The position numbers and the translations under genes are program-made. From JBQLZQ01 sp052168355 (GTDB taxonomy: Bacteria > Pseudomonadota > Alphaproteobacteria > DSM-16000 > Inquilinaceae), in the NCBI GenBank assembly GCA_052168355.1, contig JBQLZQ010000020.1:1-64000 (forward strand): a stretch of 64,000 bases of DNA. Reading direction: 5' to 3'. Shown in pieces: positions 16,842 through 24,739 of this stretch; position 1 is the stretch's first letter; each line of letters begins with the position of its first letter. The notes beneath the pieces were generated by a model. The model had not been told where the DNA came from and ran no database searches. It was given only the letters and a program-made list of their open reading frames with translations.

Positions 16842-18235
16842 CTACCCGCCGGCCCCGACCCGCAGAAAGTCCGCCACCTCCAGCAGGACGAACTCGTTAT
16901 CGTCGGCCACCCCGATGGTCCGGCCGGACGAGAACGGGAAGTTGTTGTCGTTGGCGACGATGATGTGGCTGTCGTCGACCCGGTCGACATTCTCGATGGT
17001 CACGAACGGGAAGGTGAACCGCCCGTCGGCCGCGCCGCGCCGCGCAGCGCCAGCCCGTCCGGGTCGGCGATGTCCAGAAGATCGATATAGGCGAGCTTTT
17101 GGACGAACCCGTCGTCGGTGGGGTTCATGTCGATGAGGTAGACCCGCTTGAATTCGGCCGGCCGGTTGAAGCAGTCGGACCGTGCGCCGTTCCGGCAGGC
17201 CAGGGCCGCGTCACCCTCGCCGCCGTCCCGTTCGATGACCAGGGCTCGCCTGTCGTCGATCATGTTGAAGTCGCCGATGACCGTATCGTCCTGGGTCAGC
17301 GGATAGCGCCACTCGTCGCCCGTGAAGGTGCCGCTTTCCACATCGAAGGCAAGGATCCTGAGGAACGACCGGCCGTCCGCCTGCTCCTCCGCGCCCGCCT
17401 CGCCGTCCCACAGCGGGCCCTCCAGCATCGGATAAAGCGTCGCCCCGTCGGGCGACACGGCCATGCCCTCGAACCCACGGCTGCGCCGAACGTCGAAGGC
17501 GACCGGCCCCGGCCGACCCGGCATGCCGACGGCGTGATGGTCCGGCGACCGCAGCACGGCGCCGCCGTGCCCGACCTCGGAGAACGCCACGACCTTGCCG
17601 TCCCGATCGACGGCAAACAGATAAGGGCCGAACTCGTCGCCGATCCAGTAACGGTCGCCCACCGGCTGGATGCTCTCGGGATCGAAATCGGTGCCGGTCA
17701 GGTAGCGGGTCTCGGTGTGTTCGTTGACGATGCGGAAAGGTACGATGCGGTCGGGATCGCTGAGGAACAGGGTCTCGCGCAACTCGATCCGACCTTCCGC
17801 CCAGTCGGGACGGACGCGATGCACCATCGGCAGCGCGTCCGGAGAGTTCGCCTTGTTGCCGAACCCGTTGTCGGTTAGGACCAGATACTCATCGTCGCCA
17901 AGCGCCTTGATGCCCGAGAAGCCCTGAACCGGTTGTCCCGCGAACGGCAGAAAGATTCCCGTGCCACGCGGCGCCGCATCGTCCGAGAGAAAGCTTTCGC
18001 CTTCGGTCGCGAACAGTCGCTCCTGGCGCAGATTGCCGTCACCCGCGAACCGGCCGGACACGGACAACGCAGCGGGGGCGTCCGCCGGGGGCGGCAGCAC
18101 GGTCTGGGCGGGCAGAACCGCGTGGCCCGCCAGCCGCGCGGCATGCCGTTCGGCCGCCAGGGCGGACGATGCGACGACCAGGCCCGACAGGGACAGGGCA
18201 ACGCCGATGGACGACCAGATATGAGCGCGCTTCAT
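16842..18235 (-). pseudogene. Phytase-like exported protein, frameshifted
   Basis: An esterase-like-activity-of-phytase family protein (PF13449 type), probably periplasmic. The start MKRAHIW is backed by AGGAGGT 9 bases upstream, and a signal peptide ends near ALAAE at about residue 29. The body has family segments such as GFSGIKALGDDEYLVLTDNGFG, FDPESIQPVGDRYWIGDEFGPYL and FEGMAVSPDG. Near 17030-17045, in a CG-only run, the frame breaks. The first frame ends in an unrelated tail at 17000, while the next frame carries a convincing C-terminus (GRFTFPFVTIENVDRVDD, then NNFPFSSGRTIGV) to a stop at 16842. One missing base restores about 465 residues. This is either a real mutation or a sequencing error in a GC-rich tract. 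Confidence 0.75.
17811..17875 (+). repeat. Copy C of a 65-bp repeat (inside the phytase-like gene)
   Basis: This segment aligns without gaps to 18366-18430 (offset 555), with 54 of 65 bases identical. There is an exact 25-base run at 17827-17851. On the coding (minus) strand it encodes TDNGFGNKANSPDALPMVHR, a conserved-looking part of the protein, so it is probably the source copy. Confidence 0.75.
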
Positions 18236-18341
18236 GGTGATCGGGACCTCCTGACGATGGCAAAGGGCGTCCCGCATATGAGCCGGCCCGATGTCGTCGA
18301 GAAGCACAGAACGCTGAAATTTTTGTGTCGGTTTCGTTGCA

Positions 18342-18430
18342 CCGCCCCGCTGACGGTCAATCGGGCGGTCGCGACGCACCGTCGGCAGCGCGTCCGGAGA
18401 GTTCGCTCGGCTGCCCGAAACGTTGTCGGT
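18342..18430 (+). repeat. Chimeric duplicate of cyclase and phytase-like gene fragments
   Basis: The block joins two partial copies in their genomic order and orientation. Positions 18342-18372 match 16538-16568 in the cyclase gene (30 of 31). Positions 18366-18430 match 17811-17875 in the phytase-like gene (54 of 65). The two copies overlap by 7 bases (CGGTCGC). In the source the two segments are about 1.25 kb apart. On the minus strand the copy still reads TDNVSGSRANSPDALPTVRR, in frame with the phytase-like gene downstream. It sits just before that gene's ribosome binding site region. Confidence 0.7.
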
Positions 18431-18438
18431 CCACATCC

Positions 18439-18636
18439 TTACTTCGCGGTCGACAGTGGGCAGGTGCGGAGCCCGAAGATCGCATAGGCGGGGCAGAAGC
18501 CGGCAAGGCCGGTCAGCAGCGGAACAAGTCCGAGCCAGGCCCAGGGTGTCTGCGGGCCTACGAAGACGAGCGAAAGAATCGCAAGACCGACGATCACGCG
18601 CAGCACTCGGTCGATGGCACCTTCATTGCGGGGCAT
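18439..18636 (-). CDS. DUF2892 (YgaP-like transmembrane) protein
   Basis: A 65-residue protein with two membrane segments (about 12-28 and 34-50). The order PRNEGAIDRVLRVIVGLA, then GLVPLLTGLAGFCPAY and ending in IFGLRTCPL, is diagnostic for DUF2892, the membrane part of YgaP rhodaneses. Two cysteines (in GFCP and RTCP) are conserved in the family. AGAGGAGAG lies just before the ATG. It is divergent from a Crp/Fnr regulator, a pairing common in alphaproteobacteria; a role in sulfur or redox handling is inferred. Confidence 0.87.
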   Translation of the reverse strand: MPRNEGAIDRVLRVIVGLAILSLVFVGPQTPWAWLGLVPLLTGLAGFCPAYAIFGLRTCPLSTAK

Positions 18637-18707
18637 GGTTCTCTCCTCTGATTGCAGCCGGACTTCGGGCCTCGGGAGCATCATCCGCAATTCCAGCGGC
18701 GCTGTCG

Positions 18708-18720
18708 GTGACAAAGTCAC
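18708..18720. promoter_or_regulatory. GTGAC-AAA-GTCAC inverted repeat, candidate operator
   Basis: A perfect 5-bp inverted repeat with a 3-base spacer lies in the 218-bp gap between the divergent DUF2892 and Crp/Fnr genes. The half-site resembles the TGTGA/TCACA half-sites of Crp-type proteins, but the spacing is shorter than the usual N6. Binding by the adjacent regulator is inferred. Confidence 0.35.
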
Positions 18721-18854
18721 GGACGAAAAATCTTGAATTGGCCGCGGCGGGCGCCCTTGTGGTCGCAGCCGTCATTGGTGTCCATTTGTCAGGGCTTCAC
18801 AGTCAGGGAAGACACCTCCTATGGTTGCCGACATCGTAGAATGCTGGAGACTCC

Positions 18855-19454
18855 ATGACGATCACCGGCGAGCGGCAGCCCCTGATCTGCCCGGCAGGTA
18901 CGGTCCTGTTCCGGCCCGAGGATGCGTGTCCGGGGTTCGTCATCGTCAGGCGTGGCACGATCCGGGTTTCGCTCACCTCCGCCAATGGACGCGAGATCGT
19001 GCTCTACCGAGTCCGTCCGGGCGAGGTTTGCCTTCAGACCTTTTCCTGCCTGATCGAGGGCGGCGCCTACTCCGCCGAAGGCGTCGCCGAAACCGACCTT
19101 GACGCCGAGATCGTCACTCCGGACGCCTTTCGCGCGCAGATCGCAACGGACGACGCCTTTCGCGAAAGCGTGTTCAAGGCGGTTGCCCACCGCTTTGCGG
19201 ACTTTGAACAACTGGTCGAGGACGTCGCTCTTTCCGGTTTCGACGCCCGGCTTGCCCGTGCGCTGCTTCGCCTCGCCGATGAAGAGGGTGTCGTTCACGC
19301 GACCCACGACGCGCTTGCCGCCGAAACGGGATCGGGACGCGCCGTCGTCAGCCGGCAGCTGGGGGAGTTCTCACGGCTCGGTCTTGTCGCTCTCGCGCGC
19401 GGCGAAGTCCGGATCCTCAACGAAGAGCGCTTCCACGCCATGGTCGCGCATTAG
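18855..19454 (+). CDS. Crp/Fnr-family transcriptional regulator
   Basis: A 199-residue regulator with an N-terminal cyclic-nucleotide-binding-like domain (about 8-115) and a C-terminal winged helix (about 130-195). The recognition helix region ALAAETGSGRAVVSRQLGEF is clear. Four cysteines lie in the sensor half (12, 25, 59 and 65), but not in the Fnr CX2-3C spacing, so a thiol or persulfide sensor is more likely than a 4Fe-4S protein. It is divergent from DUF2892, its likely target. The ligand is not shown by sequence. Confidence 0.87.
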   Translation: MTITGERQPLICPAGTVLFRPEDACPGFVIVRRGTIRVSLTSANGREIVLYRVRPGEVCLQTFSCLIEGGAYSAEGVAETDLDAEIVTPDAFRAQIATDDAFRESVFKAVAHRFADFEQLVEDVALSGFDARLARALLRLADEEGVVHATHDALAAETGSGRAVVSRQLGEFSRLGLVALARGEVRILNEERFHAMVAH

Positions 19455-19529
19455 TTCCCGTCTCAACACCGGGTACTGCCGCTTCAGCGGCGGCCGCCAG
19501 GCGGCTTTCGGGCAGACGCAATTCAAGCG

Positions 19530-19610
19530 ATGAGTTCAGACCCTAAATCCGAGGAGCGAAAAGACGACGTATCGGTCCCCAGCCCCATCCTCTCCGGCAC
19601 CCCGGTCTAG
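19530..19610 (+). CDS. Possible 26-residue peptide, doubtful
   Basis: An ATG-to-TAG frame in the 243-bp gap between the Crp/Fnr and EamA genes. The product is charged then Pro/Ser-rich (KSEERKDDVSVPSP) and resembles no family I recognise. No convincing ribosome binding site was seen. It may be chance or a remnant of an older gene. Confidence 0.15.
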   Translation: MSSDPKSEERKDDVSVPSPILSGTPV

Positions 19611-19697
19611 GCACGAGGACATGGGATGAAGTACTACTGACGTTCGATCGGCCGACGGCGCCGGTCATGGCATTCGCCCTCCGGTTATCCTTGACGC

Positions 19698-20678
19698 ATG
19701 AACGCGCACAGCGAACCCACCCGGCGCATCGTCGCCCGCGGCATCGGCCTTTATTCGGGGGCGATCGTGATCCTTGTGATCATGGACGCCGGCATCAAAT
19801 GGTTGAGCGCCGATTATCCGACCATGCAGATCGTGTTCTTTCGTGCCTTCTTCGGGCTGGTGCCGGTGTTGCTGTGGCTGACGGTGAGCCGCCGCTGGGC
19901 CGCGTTGCGGACGAAACGGCCCGGGGCTCACATCTTTCGCGGGCTGATCGGCACCGCCGCCGCCTTCTGCTTCTTCCTGGCCTTTCGATATATGCCGCTG
20001 GCCGATGCCTATGCCATCGCCTTCACAGCGCCGCTGTTCATCACCGCCCTGTCGGTTCCGATCCTGCGGGAAGCGGTCGGTATCCATCGGTGGAGCGCGG
20101 TCGCCATCGGTTTTGCCGGCGTCGTCATCATGCTGCAGCCGGGGGGCGACGGAATGGCCGGATTTCTGTCCATCGGCGCGCTGGCCGCCCTGGCCGGCGC
20201 CTTTTTCTTTGCCCTCTCCATGGTTCTGATCCGCACCTTCGGCCGGACCGAAACCAACGCCGCCATGGTTTTCTACGCGGCCCTGGTGATGGTGATCGTC
20301 AGTGCCTGCGCCTTGCCCTTCGGTTTCGTCATGCCGACGGGCGGCGATCTTGCGCTGTTCATCGCCGTCGGCCTGCTGGGAGGAACGGCGGTTCTGGGAG
20401 TGACCGAGGCGTTCAAGACCGCGCCGGCCGCCATCCTGGCCCCGTTCGAATATACCGCCATGGTCTGGGGCGTCGCCGTGGGGTTCGTCGTTTGGGGCGA
20501 TCTGCCCAACCGCTGGATCATCGCCGGGTCCATCGTGGTGATCGGCAGCGGTCTCTACATCCTGCACCGGGAAACGCGGCGATCGACGCGTCCATCCTCT
20601 CCCCTGCCCCACGCGCCCCTGTCCGATGCGCCGACCTCAGATGCGTCCAGGCCCGCGGACCATTCCGGTCGACCATGA
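19698..20678 (+). CDS. EamA/DMT-family transporter 1
   Basis: A 326-residue inner-membrane protein with ten predicted hydrophobic segments in two EamA repeats (about 17-148 and 160-290). The family's PLFITALSVPILRE segment closes helix 4. It ends with SGLYILHRET, a motif shared with the two other EamA proteins of this window, followed by a polar Pro/Ser tail of about 35 residues. Its stop codon overlaps the next start as ATGA. Exact substrate unknown; coupling to adenosine deaminase hints at a purine-related compound. Confidence 0.88.
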   Translation: MNAHSEPTRRIVARGIGLYSGAIVILVIMDAGIKWLSADYPTMQIVFFRAFFGLVPVLLWLTVSRRWAALRTKRPGAHIFRGLIGTAAAFCFFLAFRYMPLADAYAIAFTAPLFITALSVPILREAVGIHRWSAVAIGFAGVVIMLQPGGDGMAGFLSIGALAALAGAFFFALSMVLIRTFGRTETNAAMVFYAALVMVIVSACALPFGFVMPTGGDLALFIAVGLLGGTAVLGVTEAFKTAPAAILAPFEYTAMVWGVAVGFVVWGDLPNRWIIAGSIVVIGSGLYILHRETRRSTRPSSPLPHAPLSDAPTSDASRPADHSGRP

Positions 20679-21556
20679 CCGGCACCGCGCGCGGCATCGG
20701 TTTCATGATCCTCGCGGTCAGTCTGTTTTCGATCATGGATACCATCATCAAGTATCTGGGCGACGGCTTCAGTCCTGTGCAAGTCTACTTTTTCCGCGGC
20801 CTGTTCGCCCTGCTGCCCCTGGCCGTCGTGATCCTGCGAACCGGCGGCCCCTCCAGCCTCAAGACGCGCCGGCTGCCCGGTCTGATGCTGGCGGCGCTGC
20901 TGTTGCTCGGCTTCCTCCTGTGCTTTTTCCTGGCCCTGACGCTGCTGCCGTTGACCGATGTCTACGCCATCAGCTTCGTGGCGCCGCTGCTCATCACCAT
21001 ACTGGGGGTCCTGGTGTTGAGGGAGCGGGTGGGGCTTCGCCGATGGATCGCCATCCTGGTCGGGTTCGGCGGGGTATTGGTGATCCTGCGGCCCGGATCG
21101 GAGACGCTACAGCCGGGGGCGCTTCTGGTCCTGTTGTCGGCGGCCCTCTATGCCGGCAGCATGATTCAGGTGCGCCGATTGAGCCGGACGGAAACCAACG
21201 GCGCCATCGTCTTTTACACCACGGTCGTCGGTGTGGTTCTTGCGGGTCTGGCCCTGCCCTTCTTTTGGATCACGCCGGCCGGTGCCGATTGGGGATATCT
21301 GATCGCTATCGGCGTTCTGGGCGGCATCGGACAGATCTGCATCACCGAGGCGTACCGGACCGCGCCCGCAGCCGTGGTCAGCCCCTTTCAGTACGCCACC
21401 ATCCTGTGGGGCATCGCACTGGGGTTCATTCTATTCGGCGACGTCCCGAAACCCCTGGTGCTGGTCGGGGCGGCCATTGTGATCGCGAGTGGGCTGTATA
21501 TTCTGTACCGCGAAACCCGGTTGGACGATCCCAAGCCAACGGAGCATTTGCGATGA
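20675..21556 (+). CDS. EamA/DMT-family transporter 2
   Basis: A 293-residue inner-membrane protein with ten hydrophobic segments and two EamA repeats, a paralogue of the gene just upstream. Shared marks are LTDVYAISFVAPLLIT, RRLSRTETNGAIVFYTTVV and the ending SGLYILYRET. The start overlaps the previous stop (ATGA), and its own stop overlaps the adenosine deaminase start (ATGA), so three genes are translationally chained. The two paralogues might act together or carry related substrates. Confidence 0.88.
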   Translation: MTGTARGIGFMILAVSLFSIMDTIIKYLGDGFSPVQVYFFRGLFALLPLAVVILRTGGPSSLKTRRLPGLMLAALLLLGFLLCFFLALTLLPLTDVYAISFVAPLLITILGVLVLRERVGLRRWIAILVGFGGVLVILRPGSETLQPGALLVLLSAALYAGSMIQVRRLSRTETNGAIVFYTTVVGVVLAGLALPFFWITPAGADWGYLIAIGVLGGIGQICITEAYRTAPAAVVSPFQYATILWGIALGFILFGDVPKPLVLVGAAIVIASGLYILYRETRLDDPKPTEHLR

Positions 21557-22554
21557 GTGTAGCGGCGAGTGTAGCGGCGCTGCCGAAAGCCGAGTTGCAT
21601 GTCCATCTGGAAGGCACGGCGGGCCCGGACCTTGTCCGCCGGATGGCGACGCGCAACGGCGTTGCGCTGCCCGACGATTTGTTCGCCGATGACGGGCGGT
21701 TCGCATGGCGCGACTTCCTGCATTTCCTCAAGGTCTATGACGCCGCCAGCGCGTCGATCCGCACGGCACGCGACTATCGCGACGTGACCTTCGAGTATCT
21801 TCTGTCCTGTGCCGGCGAAGGGGCTCTCTATGTGGAGGTCATGTCGTCGCCCGACCACGCCGCCATGTCGGGCATGAGCTATGAGGAACATCTGGAAGGG
21901 ATCGTCGCGGGGATCGAGGACGCGCGCGCACAAACCGGTATCGAAGCAAGGCTGATCGTCACCTGCGTCCGCCATTTCGGCGTGGAGCGGGCGATCGAGG
22001 TGGCCCAGCTTGCGGTGCGCCATGCCCATCCGCTGGTCACCGGGTTCGGCATGGGCGGTGACGAAGCCGGCTACCCGCCGACGCAGTTCGCCGAGGCGTT
22101 CCGCATCGCCAGGTTCGATGGTGACCTGGGCTGCAACGTCCACGCCGGGGAAGCCGCGGGACCCGAGAGCGTGCGGGCGGCCCTGGAGCTGCCGGTCACA
22201 CGCATCGGCCACGGCGTGCGCGCGGTCGAAGATCCCGAACTGGTCACGGAACTGGTGGACCGCGGCATCGTGCTGGAGGTCTGCCCGACCAGCAATGTGG
22301 CGACCGGCGTGTATGGCAGCTATGACGAACACCCGCTGCCGGTGCTGATGGCCGCCGGCTGCTCGGTGACGCTCAACAGCGACGACCCGCCCTATTTCGG
22401 CACATCGATCGGCCGCGAATACAAGGTGGCGGCGCGCAAACTGCGCCTGACCGAAACCGCGCTTCTGGCGACGACTCGATGCGCGCTCAACGCCGCCTTC
22501 ATCGACGCCGAAACGCGGGCCAGCCTGTTGGCGCGGCTGCCCGCGCCAGTATAG
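21553..22554 (+). CDS. add: Adenosine deaminase
   Basis: A 333-residue zinc enzyme that deaminates adenosine or deoxyadenosine to (deoxy)inosine. Metal ligands are His16 and His18 (ELHVHLEG), His197 (NVHAGE, with catalytic Glu200) and Asp277 (LNSDDPPYF). The conserved histidine His220 lies in RIGHG. Length matches the bacterial family. Adenine deaminase activity of the same fold is an alternative. The product inosine is a substrate for the purine nucleoside phosphorylase encoded at 5894-6718. The N-terminus carries an SVAASVAA repeat from a tandem DNA duplication. Confidence 0.9.
   Translation: MSVAASVAALPKAELHVHLEGTAGPDLVRRMATRNGVALPDDLFADDGRFAWRDFLHFLKVYDAASASIRTARDYRDVTFEYLLSCAGEGALYVEVMSSPDHAAMSGMSYEEHLEGIVAGIEDARAQTGIEARLIVTCVRHFGVERAIEVAQLAVRHAHPLVTGFGMGGDEAGYPPTQFAEAFRIARFDGDLGCNVHAGEAAGPESVRAALELPVTRIGHGVRAVEDPELVTELVDRGIVLEVCPTSNVATGVYGSYDEHPLPVLMAAGCSVTLNSDDPPYFGTSIGREYKVAARKLRLTETALLATTRCALNAAFIDAETRASLLARLPAPV
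21556..21579 (+). repeat. 12-bp exact tandem repeat in the add start region
   Basis: AGTGTAGCGGCG occurs twice in a row right after the start codon and is read as SVAA-SVAA. The in-frame unit is a likely slippage product and could vary between strains. Confidence 0.8.
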
Positions 22555-22595
22555 TCAAGCCGGTCTTCCCACGCGCCCGGCGATGCGGTGGCCGC

Positions 22596-22886
22596 TCACT
22601 TCGCTTTGGGTTTTGCCTTGGACGTGGCGGACCCCGACGCCGCAGCGGTACGCGGTTTGGTCGTCTTGGGTGCCTTTCTGGATTTTGCCGCGGCGGATTT
22701 CGGCGCCGCCGCCTTCCGGGTCCGGGATTTGGGCGTGGCGCCCGCGCCGTTGTTGACCGCCGCCTCGTTGGTCAGTTCCCATTTGGCCTGCAGCCAATGA
22801 TCCTTGGCCATGCCGTGGGGTCGACCGGCTTGATCCCAGATGAAATAGGCGCGCTGGCGGATATCGTCGTCGTTTGGTTCTTTCAT
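22596..22886 (-). CDS. DUF2934 protein with Lys/Ala-rich tail
   Basis: A 96-residue protein. Residues 8-40 form a DUF2934 domain (DIRQRAYFIWDQAGRPHG, then DHWLQAKWEL), and the remaining 50 residues are Ala/Lys/Thr/Pro-rich and histone-H1-like, probably disordered and possibly nucleic-acid binding. GAGGA 7 bases upstream supports the ATG; the frame is open to an upstream ATG at 23000. Function unknown. Confidence 0.82.
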   Translation of the reverse strand: MKEPNDDDIRQRAYFIWDQAGRPHGMAKDHWLQAKWELTNEAAVNNGAGATPKSRTRKAAAPKSAAAKSRKAPKTTKPRTAAASGSATSKAKPKAK

Positions 22887-23019
22887 CGCATGGTCCTCGG
22901 TAAGGCGCCGCTCGGTGCGCGGCATAAACTGGCGGCGAATGCCGTCCGACAAGGTCGGCCGTCTCGGTCGGGTTTGGGAACGCTGAACGGTAGCAGACAT
23001 AACGGTGCGAAGGCAAAGT

Positions 23020-23520
23020 TCAATGACCTTTCCGCGCCGCCGTCGCCAGATGCGCGAGCGGCAGGGACGTGGTGCTCTTGATCGGTTCCAGCACGATGTT
23101 CGATTTGACGCTGATCACGCCCTCCAAGGTCATCAGACTGTGCATCATGAAATCGGCGAAGGCGCGCAGGTCCGGCGCCACGATGCGCAATAGATAGTCG
23201 GCGTCACCGGAAACCGAATGACATTCCTGCACCGCGTCGAGACCGGCGATCGCATCGGCGAAGGCACGCGCCGCGCGCGGCCCGTGGGGCGCCAGCGAGA
23301 CGCTGGTGAAGGCCATGACCCCCAGTCCCAGTTTTCGCGGATCGAGCAACGCCACGTAGCCGGCGATAAGGCCGGCCTGTTCCAGCCGCCGGGTCCGGCG
23401 TTGGATCTGCGACGGCGACAGCGGCACCGTTTCCGACAGCACCACGTTTGATCGCCGGCCGTCCGTTTGCACGGCGGCAAGGATGCGAAGATCGAAATCG
23501 TCGAGGGTGATTGCTTGCAT
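23020..23520 (-). CDS. Lrp/AsnC-family transcriptional regulator
   Basis: A 166-residue regulator with an N-terminal helix-turn-helix (about 6-65: DDFDLRILAAVQTDGR, SPSQIQRRTRRLEQAGLI) and a C-terminal RAM ligand-binding domain (about 70-150: GDADYLLRIVAPDLRAF). It is divergent from 4-hydroxyphenylpyruvate dioxygenase with a 132-bp gap, a pairing frequent in proteobacteria. It probably controls tyrosine/phenylalanine catabolism in response to an aromatic amino acid. Confidence 0.9.
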   Translation of the reverse strand: MQAITLDDFDLRILAAVQTDGRRSNVVLSETVPLSPSQIQRRTRRLEQAGLIAGYVALLDPRKLGLGVMAFTSVSLAPHGPRAARAFADAIAGLDAVQECHSVSGDADYLLRIVAPDLRAFADFMMHSLMTLEGVISVKSNIVLEPIKSTTSLPLAHLATAARKGH

Positions 23521-23652
23521 GACTCACGCATTGGATTGATGATCGCCGCACCGTAGCCGCATAGGGATGCTCCGCAACAGGCCGATTTGCGCAGCAGCGG
23601 CACGGATTTCCCTTTATGATCGGTATCGATATCTCGCGTTGAGGAGGATCCG

Positions 23653-24738
23653 ATGACAGACGCCCCATTGACCATGCCGGACAACGTTAACCCGATGGGC
23701 ACCGACGGGTTCGAGTTCGTCGAATACACCGGCCCTGATGTCGGCGCGCTGGCCAGCCTGTTCCGCACCCTTGGCTTCCGCGCGGTCGCCAGGCACCGAT
23801 CCAAGGACGTCACCCTGTTCCGCCAGAACGACATCAACTTCATCGTCAACGCCGAACCCGACAGTTTCGCCCAGGCTTTTGCCCGCGTGCACGGTCCCAG
23901 CGCCTGCGCCATGGCGTTCCGTGTGGCCGACGCCGCCAAGGCCTACAAGCGCGCCGTCGACCTGGGCGCAAAACCGGTCGAGGGGCGGATCGGTCCGATG
24001 GAGCTGAACATTCCCGCCATCGAGGGAATCGGCGGCAGCCTGATCTATCTTGTCGATCGCTATGGCGCGGCGGGCGGCATCTATGACATCGACTTCATCG
24101 AACAGGACGATCCGGCCGGGCCACCGCGCGACGGCGGTCTGACCTACATCGATCACTTGACCCACAACGTCCATCGCGGGCGCATGGATCATTGGGCGGA
24201 GTTCTATGAGAAGCTTTTTAACTTCAAGGAGATCCGCTATTTCGACATCGAGGGAAAGCTGACCGGCCTGAAATCGAAGGCGATGACCAGCCCGTGCGGC
24301 AAGATCCGCATCCCGATCAATGAATCATCCGACGACAAGTCGCAGATCGAGGAATATTTGCGGGCCTACAAGGGCGAAGGCATCCAGCACATCGCGCTGG
24401 GGACCGACGACATCTACGCCACCGTCGACGCGCTGCGCGCCAACGGCATCGCCTTCATGGATCCACCGCCGGCCACCTATTACGAAATGCTGGAGGACCG
24501 CCTTCCCGGCCACGGCGAGGATGTCGCGGCGTTGCGCGAGCGGGGGATCCTGATCGACGGGTCGCCGGGCGGCGGTCTGCTGCTGCAGATCTTCTCGGCC
24601 ACCGTCATCGGGCCGATCTTTTTCGAGATCATTCAGCGCAAGGGCGACGAAGGCTTCGGCGAGGGTAATTTCCGCGCCCTGTTCGAATCCATCGAACGCG
24701 ATCAAGTGAAGCGGGGCGTGATCAGCGACACCGCGTGA
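23653..24738 (+). CDS. hppD: 4-hydroxyphenylpyruvate dioxygenase
   Basis: A 361-residue Fe(II) enzyme that converts 4-hydroxyphenylpyruvate to homogentisate in tyrosine degradation. It has two vicinal-oxygen-chelate domains. Iron ligands are His168 (IDHLTHNV), His246 (GIQHIAL) and Glu325 (FFEIIQRKG). The C-terminal gating region, GFGEGNFRALFESIERDQ, is intact. GAGGAGGATCCG precedes the ATG. The stop lies one base from the convergent tamB stop codon. No hmgA or other homogentisate pathway gene is in the window. Confidence 0.96.
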   Translation: MTDAPLTMPDNVNPMGTDGFEFVEYTGPDVGALASLFRTLGFRAVARHRSKDVTLFRQNDINFIVNAEPDSFAQAFARVHGPSACAMAFRVADAAKAYKRAVDLGAKPVEGRIGPMELNIPAIEGIGGSLIYLVDRYGAAGGIYDIDFIEQDDPAGPPRDGGLTYIDHLTHNVHRGRMDHWAEFYEKLFNFKEIRYFDIEGKLTGLKSKAMTSPCGKIRIPINESSDDKSQIEEYLRAYKGEGIQHIALGTDDIYATVDALRANGIAFMDPPPATYYEMLEDRLPGHGEDVAALRERGILIDGSPGGGLLLQIFSATVIGPIFFEIIQRKGDEGFGEGNFRALFESIERDQVKRGVISDTA

Positions 24739-24739
24739 T

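Noticed and set aside
18236..18436. N-terminal extension of the phytase-like protein to 18436
   Set aside because: It would place the duplicated fragment before a clear signal peptide. AGGAGGT before MKRAHIW at 18235 marks the real start.
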